DNA of 64,000 nt. Source: an uncultured Clostridia bacterium. GTDB taxonomy: Bacteria; Bacillota; Clostridia; Lachnospirales; Anaerotignaceae. The stretch covers positions 124,001 through 188,000 of the forward strand of contig CALWGF010000003.1 of NCBI GenBank assembly GCA_944379995.1, written 5' to 3'. Of this stretch, positions 18,322 to 28,259 are shown piece by piece. The position numbers and the translations under genes were made by a program. The stretch's first letter is position 1, and every line of letters begins with the position of its first letter. The notes beneath the pieces were generated by a model. It worked only from the letters and a program-made list of their open reading frames with translations. It did not search any database and was not told where the DNA came from.

Positions 18322-20849
18322 TATTTACTACCTCCTTTTATTGTTATTTTTGGCATTGTACGTTGGTCATCATTACAAGGATAATGTATTCTTATTCTTA
18401 TTTTACCATTTTCATCGATATATGAATAAATATCTGTAATTTCTTCTGATTTTAAAGTTTCATAGTTTTGAGTTTTAACATTAAATATTTCTTCTTTAAT
18501 ATTAGAATCATTATATGATGAAATTTTAAAGGATTTTAATCCTGAAATATTCTGTACATCAAAAATCATAGGTACTTCTACAATATCATTACTATTTTCA
18601 CTGTAAGCATATATATAATCTCTTTCAGTACTATAATCTACCTGCCCTTTAATCTCATCATCAAGTATAATAGGCATAACTATTCCTTCAGGTATTTCAT
18701 AGCTTTCCATGTCTTCATATTTTATAACAGTGTCCACATAGTATATATTATTAACAATAGTTGAAGGAATTTTTCCATTTATAAGACTCCCTTCTTTTAT
18801 TATATCATCACTATCAAAAAGATATAAACTTACAATCATTCCTGTGTTATCAATTTCTATATTTCTTATAGTAGCATCATTAAAAGCATTTTCTATAAGA
18901 CTTGACCTTACACTATCTGTAAAAATATCATCTTTATTATACTGATTTGAATTAAATCTATCTTTTAATTCTTTATAACCATCTTCAACACCAAAATATA
19001 ATTCATATCCACCCATATATGATGATACTTTATAATTTGATTGATCATTAATATTTATATCTTTTTCGAATTCTGTTTGTGCATTTATATCACCAATTTG
19101 TACAGAAAAATTTCCTATTACAACTATTGCATTTTCAAAACTATGGGTTGTATTATTTTTAATATATAATTTTATTGTATCTCCAATTAACTCTGCATCT
19201 AATTTAAACTCTCCACCCATATTTATATTTTTTTCTGTCATAAAATAGTTATCTGACCATTTTTCTGTTTCAAAGAATGATATTTTTTTGTTTTCTCCTA
19301 CATTTATTTTACCCATACAAACATCTTCATCACTATATCTATAATATCTATCGTCAATGATTTTTATAGGTATATTTTCAGAAAGTTTAACAGAAACGCT
19401 ACCTGCATCAGGTGATTTTGCATTTACAGCTATTTGAGCATTTCCATAACTTGTTCCGTTTTTCATTTCAACAATAGATGTTACACCAAGAATATTGTTA
19501 TTATAAAAACTTGTTTTTCCTATTACGAATATAACTAATGTAAATATTATTGAAATTACAGGTATAGCAATCCAACCTAATTCTCTTTTATCTTTTTTCT
19601 TAAGTATAAAATAAAGAATAGGACCGATTACTATTATATATACAATAACTATAATAAATATAATATTAAGACTTCCATTATCTTTTAATGGGACTTTTTT
19701 TGCAGCATCAACATTTATATAATTGTTGTCTTGAAAATATTCTGTACCACCTTCAAATGTTATACCACTATTATCAAAAGCAGTTTTTATAATTTCAGAG
19801 CTTTTAATATATCCTGAAAATGGAGCAAGTGCCATATCAAATGTTGCAATAATTATATTTCCGCCACCATAAGTCTTATGTAAAAAAAGTGGATTTCCAT
19901 TATCTTCAACAACTGTTTGTAATCCTTCACCTAAAATATCACAAGTATACATTCCTGTAAGTTCAGAATATGTATTAAAATTTTTAGATGTTGGGTTTGT
20001 TGCTGTTATGCCAAAATTTTCAGAAAAAGCAGAAAGACTTCTCATTTCATTTTGACCTGTACCAATAACAATATTTCCGCCACTTTCTAACCATTCATAT
20101 ATAACATTTATTTGTTCTGTGCTTAAAGATTTAGTATCAAAATCACTTATTACTATATTTTTAAAATTATCAAGTATACTTTTTGTTTTTGGGAAATTAT
20201 CTTTTGTAAATAAAAATATCTGTTCTGATGTAGTATAATCTACTATTACATCATCATATAAATTAAGACTTTTTATATAATCCATTCCAGAAGCATTATC
20301 TGTAATAACAGCAGTTGCTATTGTATCAGGACTTAAAGCAGTTACTGGAAAATTATTTCTGTATACAACTTCATCTTTTTTATCTGTTATTTCTATTTCA
20401 ATAGTTGAGTTTACAGTAGAAATAGCACTATCAAGAGAATATTCTTTAACTGCACCACTAGCTAAATCAATATCTTGATAATATATAACATACCTTCCAG
20501 TTTCCCCCATATCCTCATTTTTAATCTGTGTATATACTTTCATAGATACTTCCCCTTGAAAGTCATTACCATTATTTTTAATTTTAATTTTTATAGGTGT
20601 TTCTTTTTCAACAATATATACACCATTAAAACCTATTTCTGCTGAAACTTCAAAATTATTGTTGTTTATAACAGAAGAAACAGGTGTTTTAGCACCTGTT
20701 TCTTCTGTTGCAGTATTTGTAACTGTTGTTGATTGGTTAATAGAAGCTCCAAATATTACTTGAGCAAACGGTGCAATAGTTCCTATTATCATTGTAAGTA
20801 TAAGTACTATGGCAAGTACTGATACTATTTTTCTGTTGTGTTTTCTCAT
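18321..20849 (-). CDS. Large membrane protein with amidotransferase-like domain, operon head
   Basis: An 842-residue first gene of the seven-gene operon. A signal/membrane segment lies at about 8-33. An extracytoplasmic half with a beta-rich region and a GATase1-like fold follows (WLESGGNIVIGTG, GGGNIIIATFDMALAPF), then two membrane segments near 425-450 and 460-480 joined by KKKDKRELGW, then a long C-terminal beta-rich part. This layout recurs in proteins next to GldA-like ATPases. An ATG lies 15 bp upstream, but GAGGGGG six bases before the ATG at 20849 supports the shorter form. Function unknown. Confidence 0.75.
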   Translation of the reverse strand: MRKHNRKIVSVLAIVLILTMIIGTIAPFAQVIFGASINQSTTVTNTATEETGAKTPVSSVINNNNFEVSAEIGFNGVYIVEKETPIKIKIKNNGNDFQGEVSMKVYTQIKNEDMGETGRYVIYYQDIDLASGAVKEYSLDSAISTVNSTIEIEITDKKDEVVYRNNFPVTALSPDTIATAVITDNASGMDYIKSLNLYDDVIVDYTTSEQIFLFTKDNFPKTKSILDNFKNIVISDFDTKSLSTEQINVIYEWLESGGNIVIGTGQNEMRSLSAFSENFGITATNPTSKNFNTYSELTGMYTCDILGEGLQTVVEDNGNPLFLHKTYGGGNIIIATFDMALAPFSGYIKSSEIIKTAFDNSGITFEGGTEYFQDNNYINVDAAKKVPLKDNGSLNIIFIIVIVYIIVIGPILYFILKKKDKRELGWIAIPVISIIFTLVIFVIGKTSFYNNNILGVTSIVEMKNGTSYGNAQIAVNAKSPDAGSVSVKLSENIPIKIIDDRYYRYSDEDVCMGKINVGENKKISFFETEKWSDNYFMTEKNINMGGEFKLDAELIGDTIKLYIKNNTTHSFENAIVVIGNFSVQIGDINAQTEFEKDININDQSNYKVSSYMGGYELYFGVEDGYKELKDRFNSNQYNKDDIFTDSVRSSLIENAFNDATIRNIEIDNTGMIVSLYLFDSDDIIKEGSLINGKIPSTIVNNIYYVDTVIKYEDMESYEIPEGIVMPIILDDEIKGQVDYSTERDYIYAYSENSNDIVEVPMIFDVQNISGLKSFKISSYNDSNIKEEIFNVKTQNYETLKSEEITDIYSYIDENGKIRIRIHYPCNDDQRTMPKITIKGGSK

Positions 20850-20999
20850 AAAATACCCCCTCATACAAATATCATCTATGCATTTTTATTATACAATATG
20901 CATATATAACCAATACATTAAATAAATCTTAAAATTTCTTAAAAAAGTATTTTTCAAAAAAACTAAAGCACCATTTTATCGTAATATACTATTACATAT

Positions 21000-22850
21000 C
21001 TATTTTACACCAAGTTCAGTTATAAATCTCGACCTTTTTGTTTTTTTATCATGTCTTTCTGAAACCTCAGATATATAAAGTCTATTTTTAGCTCTTGTAA
21101 CTCCTACATAAAAAAGACGCCTTTCCTCTTCTATCTCTTCATTTGTTTTACTTTTTTCATGAGGAACAACTTCCTCAACAACAGTAGGTATAAAAACTGT
21201 ATCAAATTCAAGACCTTTTGCACTATGCATTGTTGAAAGTGTTACTGCATTTTCAAGTGATTTACCACTATTCTTTTTATCATCTTTTATTTTTTCGGAA
21301 AGTTCATTTATATATTCAAAAAATTCCTCAAAAGTTTCTTTATCTTTTGCAGCATCAAGTATTTCATCAGCAATTTCTTTAAGTGCAAGTATATTTGTTT
21401 TTCTGTATTCTGAATAATCTTCAAGATATTCATCATAAGACACTATATTTCTTATATATTTTACAGCTTCATAAGGCTTTCTTTTCCTTATTTGATAAAC
21501 ATGTGTAAGAAGTTCATCAATTCTTTTTTCTTGATATGTTTTTAATGTTGGTAACTGATAAATTGTTTTTATAAGAGGACCTGTAAGTTTTTGAGCCTCA
21601 TTTATTGTATCTTTACTTATATATCTTTTAGGTTTATTTACAATTCTTATAAAGTCACTATTTCTAGTAATATCTTTTGAAAACTGCATATATGCAATTA
21701 TATCTTTTGCTATAAAATGCTCATATATATTTAAAATACTATCTTTCAAATTATATGGTATTTTTCTATCATTAAAACATCTTGCAAAAATTCCACCTTG
21801 CATATTGGTTCTATATATAACAGCAATTTCACTAAGTGGTAATCCATTATCATTAAGTCTTTGTATTTTTTCTGATATAAGTTCTGCCTCTTTTGAAGTA
21901 TTATCTGATTTAAGAAGTATTGCTATTTTACCTTTTCTGTCTGTACCTTCTATTTTCTTTTCATACCTATCTTTATTATGTTTTATAACTCTTTGGCTTA
22001 AATTTATTATACTATTTGTTGAACGATAATTTACATTAAGTACAACTTTCTTTGCACCCTCAAAATTATTTTCAAAATCCAACATAAAATCTGGTCTTGC
22101 ACCTCTAAAGCTATATATGCTCTGGTCATCATCACCAACAGCAAAAATATTATTTAAAGGACTTGCAAGCATTTTTATACATTCATATTGTGCCTTATTT
22201 ATATCTTGAAATTCATCAATCAATATATATTTATACCTACTTCGCCACATATCTAAAACATCATCATTTTCACTCAATATTTTATAACATATGTAAAGCA
22301 TATCATCAAAATCTATTTTTTCATTTCGTGATTTATAGCTTTCATATTTTTTATATAAATATTTAAAATCATTATCCGGCATATTTTTAGCTGTATAATC
22401 TGAAATTTCTATAAGTTCATTTTTCATAAGAGAAGTTTCATTAAAAAAATCACTTATATATTGGTCCTCGTCATCTGTTTCTATTTCACTTTCTCTTATT
22501 ATATTTCTTAAAAAATTCCACTTTTCATCTTCAGATATTATACTTTCTATTTTATATCCATAATACTGTCTTATAATTCTAAAAAATAATGCATGAAAAG
22601 TTCCAAATGTTACCCTTCTACTATCCAAAACATTCATAGATTCAAATCTATCGCTCATTTCAGTAGCAGCAGCTTTTGTAAAAGTTATTACAAGTATTTT
22701 GGAAGGCATAACAGAATATTTCTCTATTAAGTTTTTTACTCTATAAGTAACAACAGTTGTTTTTCCGCTTCCCGGTCCTGCAAGTACAAGCATTGGTCCT
22801 TTAAAATGGTTTACTGCCTCTTTTTGTTTTTCATTTAAAAAATATTCCAT
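21000..22850 (-). CDS. UvrD/PcrA-like superfamily 1 DNA helicase
   Basis: A 616-residue ATP-dependent 3'-5' DNA helicase. Motif I is AGPGSGKTT (about 23-31), motif II is IDEFQDIN, motif III is VGDDDQSIYSFRGA, motif IV is LNVNYRST, and motifs V-VI are TMHSAKGLEFD and LFYVGVTRAKNRLY. It is about 100 residues shorter than PcrA and lacks the C-terminal extension that contacts RNA polymerase. It is probably a second UvrD-like helicase used in repair or restart; its partner is unknown. AGGAGG precedes the ATG. It is divergent from the glycosyltransferase gene, with a 175-bp gap holding both promoters. Confidence 0.9.
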   Translation of the reverse strand: MEYFLNEKQKEAVNHFKGPMLVLAGPGSGKTTVVTYRVKNLIEKYSVMPSKILVITFTKAAATEMSDRFESMNVLDSRRVTFGTFHALFFRIIRQYYGYKIESIISEDEKWNFLRNIIRESEIETDDEDQYISDFFNETSLMKNELIEISDYTAKNMPDNDFKYLYKKYESYKSRNEKIDFDDMLYICYKILSENDDVLDMWRSRYKYILIDEFQDINKAQYECIKMLASPLNNIFAVGDDDQSIYSFRGARPDFMLDFENNFEGAKKVVLNVNYRSTNSIINLSQRVIKHNKDRYEKKIEGTDRKGKIAILLKSDNTSKEAELISEKIQRLNDNGLPLSEIAVIYRTNMQGGIFARCFNDRKIPYNLKDSILNIYEHFIAKDIIAYMQFSKDITRNSDFIRIVNKPKRYISKDTINEAQKLTGPLIKTIYQLPTLKTYQEKRIDELLTHVYQIRKRKPYEAVKYIRNIVSYDEYLEDYSEYRKTNILALKEIADEILDAAKDKETFEEFFEYINELSEKIKDDKKNSGKSLENAVTLSTMHSAKGLEFDTVFIPTVVEEVVPHEKSKTNEEIEEERRLFYVGVTRAKNRLYISEVSERHDKKTKRSRFITELGVK

Positions 22851-23025
22851 AATAAAAACCTCCTAATCGAATATATATTTTATCATAAACATTTAATCTA
22901 ATGTACTGTATTTTTAAAGAACCATAATTTATTTTTTATTGCTTATTAGAAATAATTGTATTAGAATTTTATTATGGTTTTAGTAATCCGGCTGTATAAA
23001 AAATTATGGTTAAGGAGGACATATT

Positions 23026-24390
23026 TTGAATATAGGTTTATTTACAGATACATATTTTCCTCAGATTAATGGTGTTGGAACATCAGTACACACATTAGCA
23101 GAAGGATTAAGAAAAAGAGGTCATAATGTATATATATTTACACCATATGACCCAAGAATTACAGAAGATGAAAAAGATGTAATACGTATGCCTAGTATGC
23201 CTTGTTTTATGATTAAAGGCTTTCGCATAGGGCTTTTATATACACCTCGTGCTTTAAATAAAATAGCACATTTAAAACTTGATATAATTCATACGCAAAC
23301 AGAATTTTCACTTGGTATGTTTGCAAGAATGCTTGCTAAAACTCTTAATATACCAACAGTACATACATACCATACAATGTATGTTGATTATGTTCATTAT
23401 GTTGCAAAAGGTGCTATTATAACACCTGCAATGGCTAAAGATTTTAGTAAGATTTTTTGTAATAAAGCAAATGCAGTAATTGCACCTACAAGAAAAGTTC
23501 TTGACTCTCTTATTGAGTATGGTGTAAAAAGAGAAATAGAAATTATACCAACAGGAATAAACACAGAACTTTTCAAAAAATCAAATTATTCCGAAGAAGA
23601 TACTATTGCACTTAAAAAAGAAATTGGTTTAAATCCAGAAAATCCTGTTTTATTATTTTTGGGAAGAATTGCAAAAGAAAAAAGCATTGATGTTATTATA
23701 AATGCAATGCCTTCTCTTTTAGAAAAAATACCTGATTTAAAATTTGTAATAGTAGGCGATGGTCCTGTAAAAAGTGAACTTGAAGCTCTTACAGAAAAAC
23801 TTGGTCTTACAGAAAATATAATTTTTACAGGAGCAAAACCTTGGGCAGAAATAGGAAAATACTATCAAATAGGTGATATATTTGTTAGTACTTCTACATC
23901 TGAAACACAAGGTCTTACTTTTGCCGAAGCAATGGCAGGAGGTCTTCCTGTAATTGCAAGACGAGATGAATGTCTTGAAAACATAGTAATACATGAAAAA
24001 ACAGGACTTCTTTTTGACTCTCCAGAAGAACTTCCTGATATGGTAATGAGAATTCTTTCTGATAAAGATATATTAAAAAAATTCTCTGATGCTTCAATAT
24101 CTGCTATGGAAGAACTTTCTGTTGAAAATTTTGCATTAAAAGTCGACAAACTTTATTCTTCTGTTATAGAAAATAGAAAACAAAAACATACAAGTGTTCC
24201 ACTTGTATTAAATAAAATACCTGCTAAAAGGGCTGTTCGAAAAATAAAAAAAATACCTAATAAAATTGTTAGAAAAGGTAGAAGAGCCGTTACTTTTGCA
24301 CGAATGACAAAACATGGCATTATTAAACTCTATAATAAAGATTTTAGAGAAACAAAGCCAGAGAAAGAAGGTAATAAAAATGATATCTGA
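23026..24390 (+). CDS. GT4-family glycosyltransferase (diacylglycerol glucosyltransferase-like)
   Basis: A 454-residue GT-B enzyme. The N-terminus has INGVGTSVHTLAEGLRKRGH, the usual start of this family, and the C-terminal nucleotide-sugar site has PTGIN, FLGRIAKEKS and SETQGLTFAEAMAGGLPVIAR. This pattern resembles enzymes adding glucose to 1,2-diacylglycerol to make membrane glycolipid anchors. A Lys/Arg-rich tail of about 60 residues could bind acidic lipid. The TTG start follows AAGGAGG. The 3' end overlaps the next aminotransferase gene by 11 bp, so they are co-transcribed. The acceptor lipid is inferred. Confidence 0.85.
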   Translation: MNIGLFTDTYFPQINGVGTSVHTLAEGLRKRGHNVYIFTPYDPRITEDEKDVIRMPSMPCFMIKGFRIGLLYTPRALNKIAHLKLDIIHTQTEFSLGMFARMLAKTLNIPTVHTYHTMYVDYVHYVAKGAIITPAMAKDFSKIFCNKANAVIAPTRKVLDSLIEYGVKREIEIIPTGINTELFKKSNYSEEDTIALKKEIGLNPENPVLLFLGRIAKEKSIDVIINAMPSLLEKIPDLKFVIVGDGPVKSELEALTEKLGLTENIIFTGAKPWAEIGKYYQIGDIFVSTSTSETQGLTFAEAMAGGLPVIARRDECLENIVIHEKTGLLFDSPEELPDMVMRILSDKDILKKFSDASISAMEELSVENFALKVDKLYSSVIENRKQKHTSVPLVLNKIPAKRAVRKIKKIPNKIVRKGRRAVTFARMTKHGIIKLYNKDFRETKPEKEGNKNDI

Positions 24391-25567
24391 AAAAATGAAA
24401 GCTTTCACAGCTAATAGTTCTGTAATACGAGCTATGTTTGAAGAAGGTAAAAAAATGTCTGCATTATATGGTGCAGAAAATGTATATGACTTTAGTCTTG
24501 GTAATCCAAGTGTTGAACCACCAAAGTCTGTAAAAGATGCTATTATTAAAATACTTAATGAAGAAACTCCAAATTTTGTACATAGCTATACAAATAACTC
24601 AGGTTATGAAGATGTAAGAAAATTTGTTGCTGACTCAACAAATGCTGAATTTGGTACAAATTTTAGCTTTGAAAATATAGTTATGACTTGTGGTGCTGCT
24701 GGTGCATTAAATATAATTTTCAAATCAATATTAAATCCTGATGATGAAGTAATTGTATTTGCACCATTTTTTGGAGAATATAATGCATATGTAAAAAATT
24801 ATGATGGAAAACTTGTTATTGTAGAAGCAGATACAGAAACATTCCAACTTAATATAGAAGCTTTTAAATCAAAAATAAATAAAAATACAAAAGCTGTTAT
24901 TATAAATACACCAAATAATCCTTCTGGTGTTGTTTATTCAGAAGAAACTATTAAAAAACTTGCTGCTGTTATGTCAGAAGCAGAAAAAGAAATAGGACAC
25001 CCTATATATCTTATTTCTGATGAACCTTACAGAAGACTTATATATGATGGTCTTACTGTACCTTTTGTTTCAAAATATTATAAAAATACATTTGTTGCAT
25101 ATTCATTTAGTAAATCTCTTTCACTTCCGGGAGAAAGAATTGGATATATAATAGTAAATAGTGAAATTGATGATTTTGAAGAAATGATGAATGCACTTAA
25201 TGTTGCTAATAGAATTATAGGTTTTGTTAATGCACCTTCTCTTTTCCAAAGAGTTCTTCCATATTGTATGAATGAAAAAACAGATATTGAAACATATGAT
25301 AAAAATAGAAAACTTTTATATGGAATGTTAAAAGACTTAGGATTTGAATGTGTAAAACCTGAAGGAGCTTTTTATATGTTCCCTAAAACACTTATTCCTG
25401 ACGATAAAGAATTTTGTAATGCTGCAAAAGAATTTAGAATACTTTCAACACCAGGTTCTGCATTTAATTGTTCAGGATATTTCAGACTTTCCTACTGTGT
25501 TTCAACAGAAACAATAGAAAGAAGTTATGATAGCTTTAAAGCTCTCGCAAAAAAATACTTGGGGTGA
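24380..25567 (+). CDS. PLP-dependent class I/II aminotransferase
   Basis: A 395-residue fold-type I aminotransferase. Motifs are SLGNPSVEPP at the N-terminus, NTPNNPSGVVY (about 173-183), ISDEPYRRL, and the lysine motif AYSFSKSLSLPGERIGY (about 232-248). The substrate is not clear; aspartate-aminotransferase-like proteins of this type have a broad range. An in-frame ATG lies 66 bp upstream inside the glycosyltransferase gene, but AGAAGG just before the ATG at 24380 and the family N-terminus support this start. It is coupled to genes on both sides. Confidence 0.87.
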   Translation: MISEKMKAFTANSSVIRAMFEEGKKMSALYGAENVYDFSLGNPSVEPPKSVKDAIIKILNEETPNFVHSYTNNSGYEDVRKFVADSTNAEFGTNFSFENIVMTCGAAGALNIIFKSILNPDDEVIVFAPFFGEYNAYVKNYDGKLVIVEADTETFQLNIEAFKSKINKNTKAVIINTPNNPSGVVYSEETIKKLAAVMSEAEKEIGHPIYLISDEPYRRLIYDGLTVPFVSKYYKNTFVAYSFSKSLSLPGERIGYIIVNSEIDDFEEMMNALNVANRIIGFVNAPSLFQRVLPYCMNEKTDIETYDKNRKLLYGMLKDLGFECVKPEGAFYMFPKTLIPDDKEFCNAAKEFRILSTPGSAFNCSGYFRLSYCVSTETIERSYDSFKALAKKYLG

Positions 25568-25572
25568 TAAAA

Positions 25573-26631
25573 TTGGAAAAACTTTGGAAAAAAAATCTTA
25601 GAGATATAGAACCTTATGTTCCAGGAGAACAGTCAGAAAATCCTAATATAATAAAACTTAACGCAAACGAAAATCCATATCCACCTTCTCCAAAGGTTAT
25701 GGAAACATTAAAAAACTTTGATGCTAATAATTTAAGAAGATACCCTTCTTCTTCTGCATCAAGACTTAAAAAAGCTCTTGCAGATTTTCATGGACTTGAT
25801 GAAAATCAAGTTTTTGTTGCAAATGGCTCTGATGAAGTAATAGCACTTTCTTTTATGTCATTTTTTAATTCTGAAAAACCTATATTATTTCCTGATATAA
25901 CATATTCTTTTTATCCTGTATGGTGTTCACTTTATAAAATACCATATGAAACTCAAGCTGTTGATGAGGAATTTAATATTAAAAAAGAAGACTATATAAA
26001 AGAAAATGGGGGTATTATAATACCAAATCCAAATGCACCAACTGGAAAAGGTGAAAGTCGTGAATTTATAGAATATATACTTGAAAATAATAAAGATGTA
26101 ATTGTAATAATTGATGAAGCATATGTTGATTTTGCAGAATTTTCAAGTATTGAACTTATAAATAAATATGATAATCTTGTTGTAATACAAACATTTTCAA
26201 AATCACGTTCTCTTGCTGGAATACGTGTAGGTGCTGCATTTGGAAATCCTGAACTTATATCAGTTCTTGAAGCTGTAAAAAATTCTTTTAATTCATATAC
26301 AATAGATAGTATAGCTTTAGAACTTGCAATAGCATCTGTTGAAGATAGGAATTATTTTGAACTTACAAATAAAAAAGTAAAACTTACAAGAGAAAGAACA
26401 GCAGAAGCTCTTAGAAATATAGGGTTTAAAGTATATGATAGCAATACAAACTTCCTTTTTGTAGATTGTAAAGAACATTCAGCAAAAGAAATTATGGAAT
26501 ATCTTAAAATAAAAGATATTTATGTAAGATATTTTAATATTCCAAGAATAGATAATCACCTTAGAATTACTATAGGAACTGATTTTGAAATGGCAAAAAC
26601 AGTAGAAGAAATAGAAAACTTTATAAAATAA
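25573..26631 (+). CDS. hisC: Histidinol-phosphate aminotransferase-like enzyme
   Basis: A 352-residue PLP enzyme of the HisC family, which converts imidazole acetol phosphate to histidinol phosphate. Motifs are IIKLNANENPYPPSP at the N-terminus, NPNAPTG (about 155), IIDEAYVDF, and the lysine motif TFSKSRSLAGIRVG (about 215). The TTG at 25573 is spaced correctly behind GGGGTGA; the in-frame GTG at 25564 lies inside that ribosome site. No other his gene is near, so the enzyme may serve histidine synthesis from a separate locus or use another substrate such as an aromatic keto acid. Confidence 0.85.
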   Translation: MEKLWKKNLRDIEPYVPGEQSENPNIIKLNANENPYPPSPKVMETLKNFDANNLRRYPSSSASRLKKALADFHGLDENQVFVANGSDEVIALSFMSFFNSEKPILFPDITYSFYPVWCSLYKIPYETQAVDEEFNIKKEDYIKENGGIIIPNPNAPTGKGESREFIEYILENNKDVIVIIDEAYVDFAEFSSIELINKYDNLVVIQTFSKSRSLAGIRVGAAFGNPELISVLEAVKNSFNSYTIDSIALELAIASVEDRNYFELTNKKVKLTRERTAEALRNIGFKVYDSNTNFLFVDCKEHSAKEIMEYLKIKDIYVRYFNIPRIDNHLRITIGTDFEMAKTVEEIENFIK

Positions 26632-26649
26632 CAAAATTTTTATTAAAAA

Positions 26650-26683
26650 ATATAGCAAATTTTACATATGCTATTTTATTTTT
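26650..26683 (+). terminator. Terminator after the hisC-like gene
   Basis: ATAGCA and TGCTAT (26652-26674), extended by A/T pairs and followed by a T-rich run, end the three-gene operon. Confidence 0.65.
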
Positions 26684-26738
26684 AAATATTATATGTTATA
26701 ATATTTAACGAAAAAGATTTCAGTAAGGGGGAGTTTTA

Positions 26739-27215
26739 GTGAATTATTCAATAATGTTTAAAAGTGTTACAGGTAATACAGAGCTTCTTGCAAATACAGT
26801 ATTACATGCATTACCATTAAAAAAATGTACTTATTTTGGTGGTTTTAATAAGTCTGAAGTAGAAAAATCAGATATAATATTTGTTGGTTTTGGTGCTGAA
26901 AATGATACTTGTACAGAAGATGTTGCTGAATTTCTTAAAACTTTAAAAAACAAAAGAATAGCATTATTTGGTACTGTAAATGCTGCAAATGAAAATGGAT
27001 ATTTTGATTCTATAATATCAAAAGTAGCTGAAAATATTTCTAGTGAAAACGAAATTGTTGGTGGATTTATTTGTAAAGGTGATATGTACAAAGAACCTGA
27101 AAAAGACAATCCTAATATTCTTTTTACAGGTTCTGATTATTCTTCTGTTCACCCTAATATTATTGATTTAGTAAATATAAGAGATTTTGCAAGAAATATG
27201 TATTATTTTATGTAA
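26739..27215 (+). CDS. Flavodoxin-like protein
   Basis: A 158-residue protein with a flavodoxin fold. The N-terminal phosphate loop KSVTGNTELLA fits the FMN-binding motif (T/S)xTGNT. Later parts have DIIFVGFGAENDTCTEDVAEFL and NKRIALFGTVNAAN, like the strands and loops around flavin in flavodoxin-domain proteins. The GTG start follows AAGGGGGAG. It is monocistronic, between two terminators. An electron-transfer or reductase-partner role is likely but the partner is unknown. Confidence 0.8.
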   Translation: MNYSIMFKSVTGNTELLANTVLHALPLKKCTYFGGFNKSEVEKSDIIFVGFGAENDTCTEDVAEFLKTLKNKRIALFGTVNAANENGYFDSIISKVAENISSENEIVGGFICKGDMYKEPEKDNPNILFTGSDYSSVHPNIIDLVNIRDFARNMYYFM

Positions 27216-27226
27216 TTAATCATAAT

Positions 27227-27267
27227 AAAAACGATTTTAGAAATAATATTCTAAAATCGTTTTTTTA
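27227..27267. terminator. Bidirectional terminator
   Basis: AAAACGATTTTAGAA (27228-27242) pairs with TTCTAAAATCGTTTT (27249-27263), with A and T runs on the two sides. It separates the flavodoxin gene from the converging collagen-like gene. Confidence 0.9.
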
Positions 27268-27281
27268 TTTTATAATTTATT

Positions 27282-28259
27282 TTATGATTTTATTATTCCT
27301 GCATTTCTTAAAGAATCAAGTAATGCATTAAGTGTATTAGCTACTTCTTCAAGTGTAATTGCATTGCTTATATTCATATCTTGTACGGCAACACCTTGTG
27401 GTATAGTACCAGTTTCACCTCTTGGACCTGTTGGGCCACTTGGACCTGTTGCTCCTGTTGCCCCTGTTGCCCCTGTTGGACCGGTTGGGCCTGTTGCCCC
27501 TGTCGGACCTGTTGCTCCTGTTGCTCCACTTGGACCGCTTGGACCTGTTGGGCCTGTTGCCCCTGTTGCTCCTGTTGCCCCTGTTGCTCCTGTTGGACCT
27601 GTCGGACCTGTTGGGCCTGTTGCCCCTGTTGCTCCACTTGGACCGCTTGGACCTGTTGGGCCTGTCGGACCTGTTGGGCCACTTGGACCTGTTGGGCCTG
27701 TTGCCCCTGTTGCTCCACTTGGACCGCTTGGACCTGTTGGGCCTGTTGCACCTGTTGCTCCTGTTGGACCACTTGGACCTGTTGGGCCTGTTGCACCTGT
27801 TGGACCGGTTGGGCCTGTTGGGCCTGTTGCTCCTGTTGCTCCACTTGGACCGCTTGGACCGGTTGGGCCTGTTGACCCTGTTGCTCCACTTGGGCCGCTT
27901 GGACCGGTTGGACCTGTTGCTCCTGTTGCTCCACTTGGACCTGTTGGGCCTGTTGCTCCACTTGGACCGCTTGGACCGGTTGGGCCTGTTGCTCCGCTTG
28001 GGCCACTTGGACCTGTTGGGCCTGTTGCTCCTGTTGCTCCGCTTGGGCCACTTGGACCTGTTGGGCCTGTTGCTCCACTTGGACCGCTTGGACCGGTTGG
28101 GCCTGTTGCTCCGCTTGGGCCTGTTGGCCCGGTTGGTCCGGTTGGTCCTATATGACAACAATTACAACAACATCTATTACAACATCTATTTTTATCACAA
28201 CTTAAATTTCTTTTTTCTTTACAATAATTTATATTATTATCAAAGTCATCATAATACAT
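27282..28259 (-). CDS. Collagen-like Gly-X-Y surface protein (BclA/exosporium type)
   Basis: A 325-residue protein. Residues 38-284 are about 82 uninterrupted Gly-X-Y triplets, nearly all GPT, GPS or GAT, which should form a collagen triple helix rich in Thr for O-glycosylation. The N-terminal 37 residues are acidic and then Cys-rich, with seven Cys between 26 and 35. The last 41 residues ([21 protein letters not shown]) may trimerise the chain. Spore-surface glycoproteins of Bacillus and Clostridium share this plan. It follows a glycosyltransferase gene with no gap, so that enzyme may glycosylate it. There is no classic signal peptide, as in exosporium proteins made in the mother cell. Confidence 0.88.
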   Translation of the reverse strand: MYYDDFDNNINYCKEKRNLSCDKNRCCNRCCCNCCHIGPTGPTGPTGPSGATGPTGPSGPSGATGPTGPSGPSGATGATGPTGPSGPSGATGPTGPSGPSGATGPTGPSGATGATGPTGPSGPSGATGSTGPTGPSGPSGATGATGPTGPTGPTGATGPTGPSGPTGATGATGPTGPSGPSGATGATGPTGPSGPTGPTGPTGPSGPSGATGATGPTGPTGPTGATGATGATGATGPTGPSGPSGATGATGPTGATGPTGPTGATGATGATGPSGPTGPRGETGTIPQGVAVQDMNISNAITLEEVANTLNALLDSLRNAGIIKS

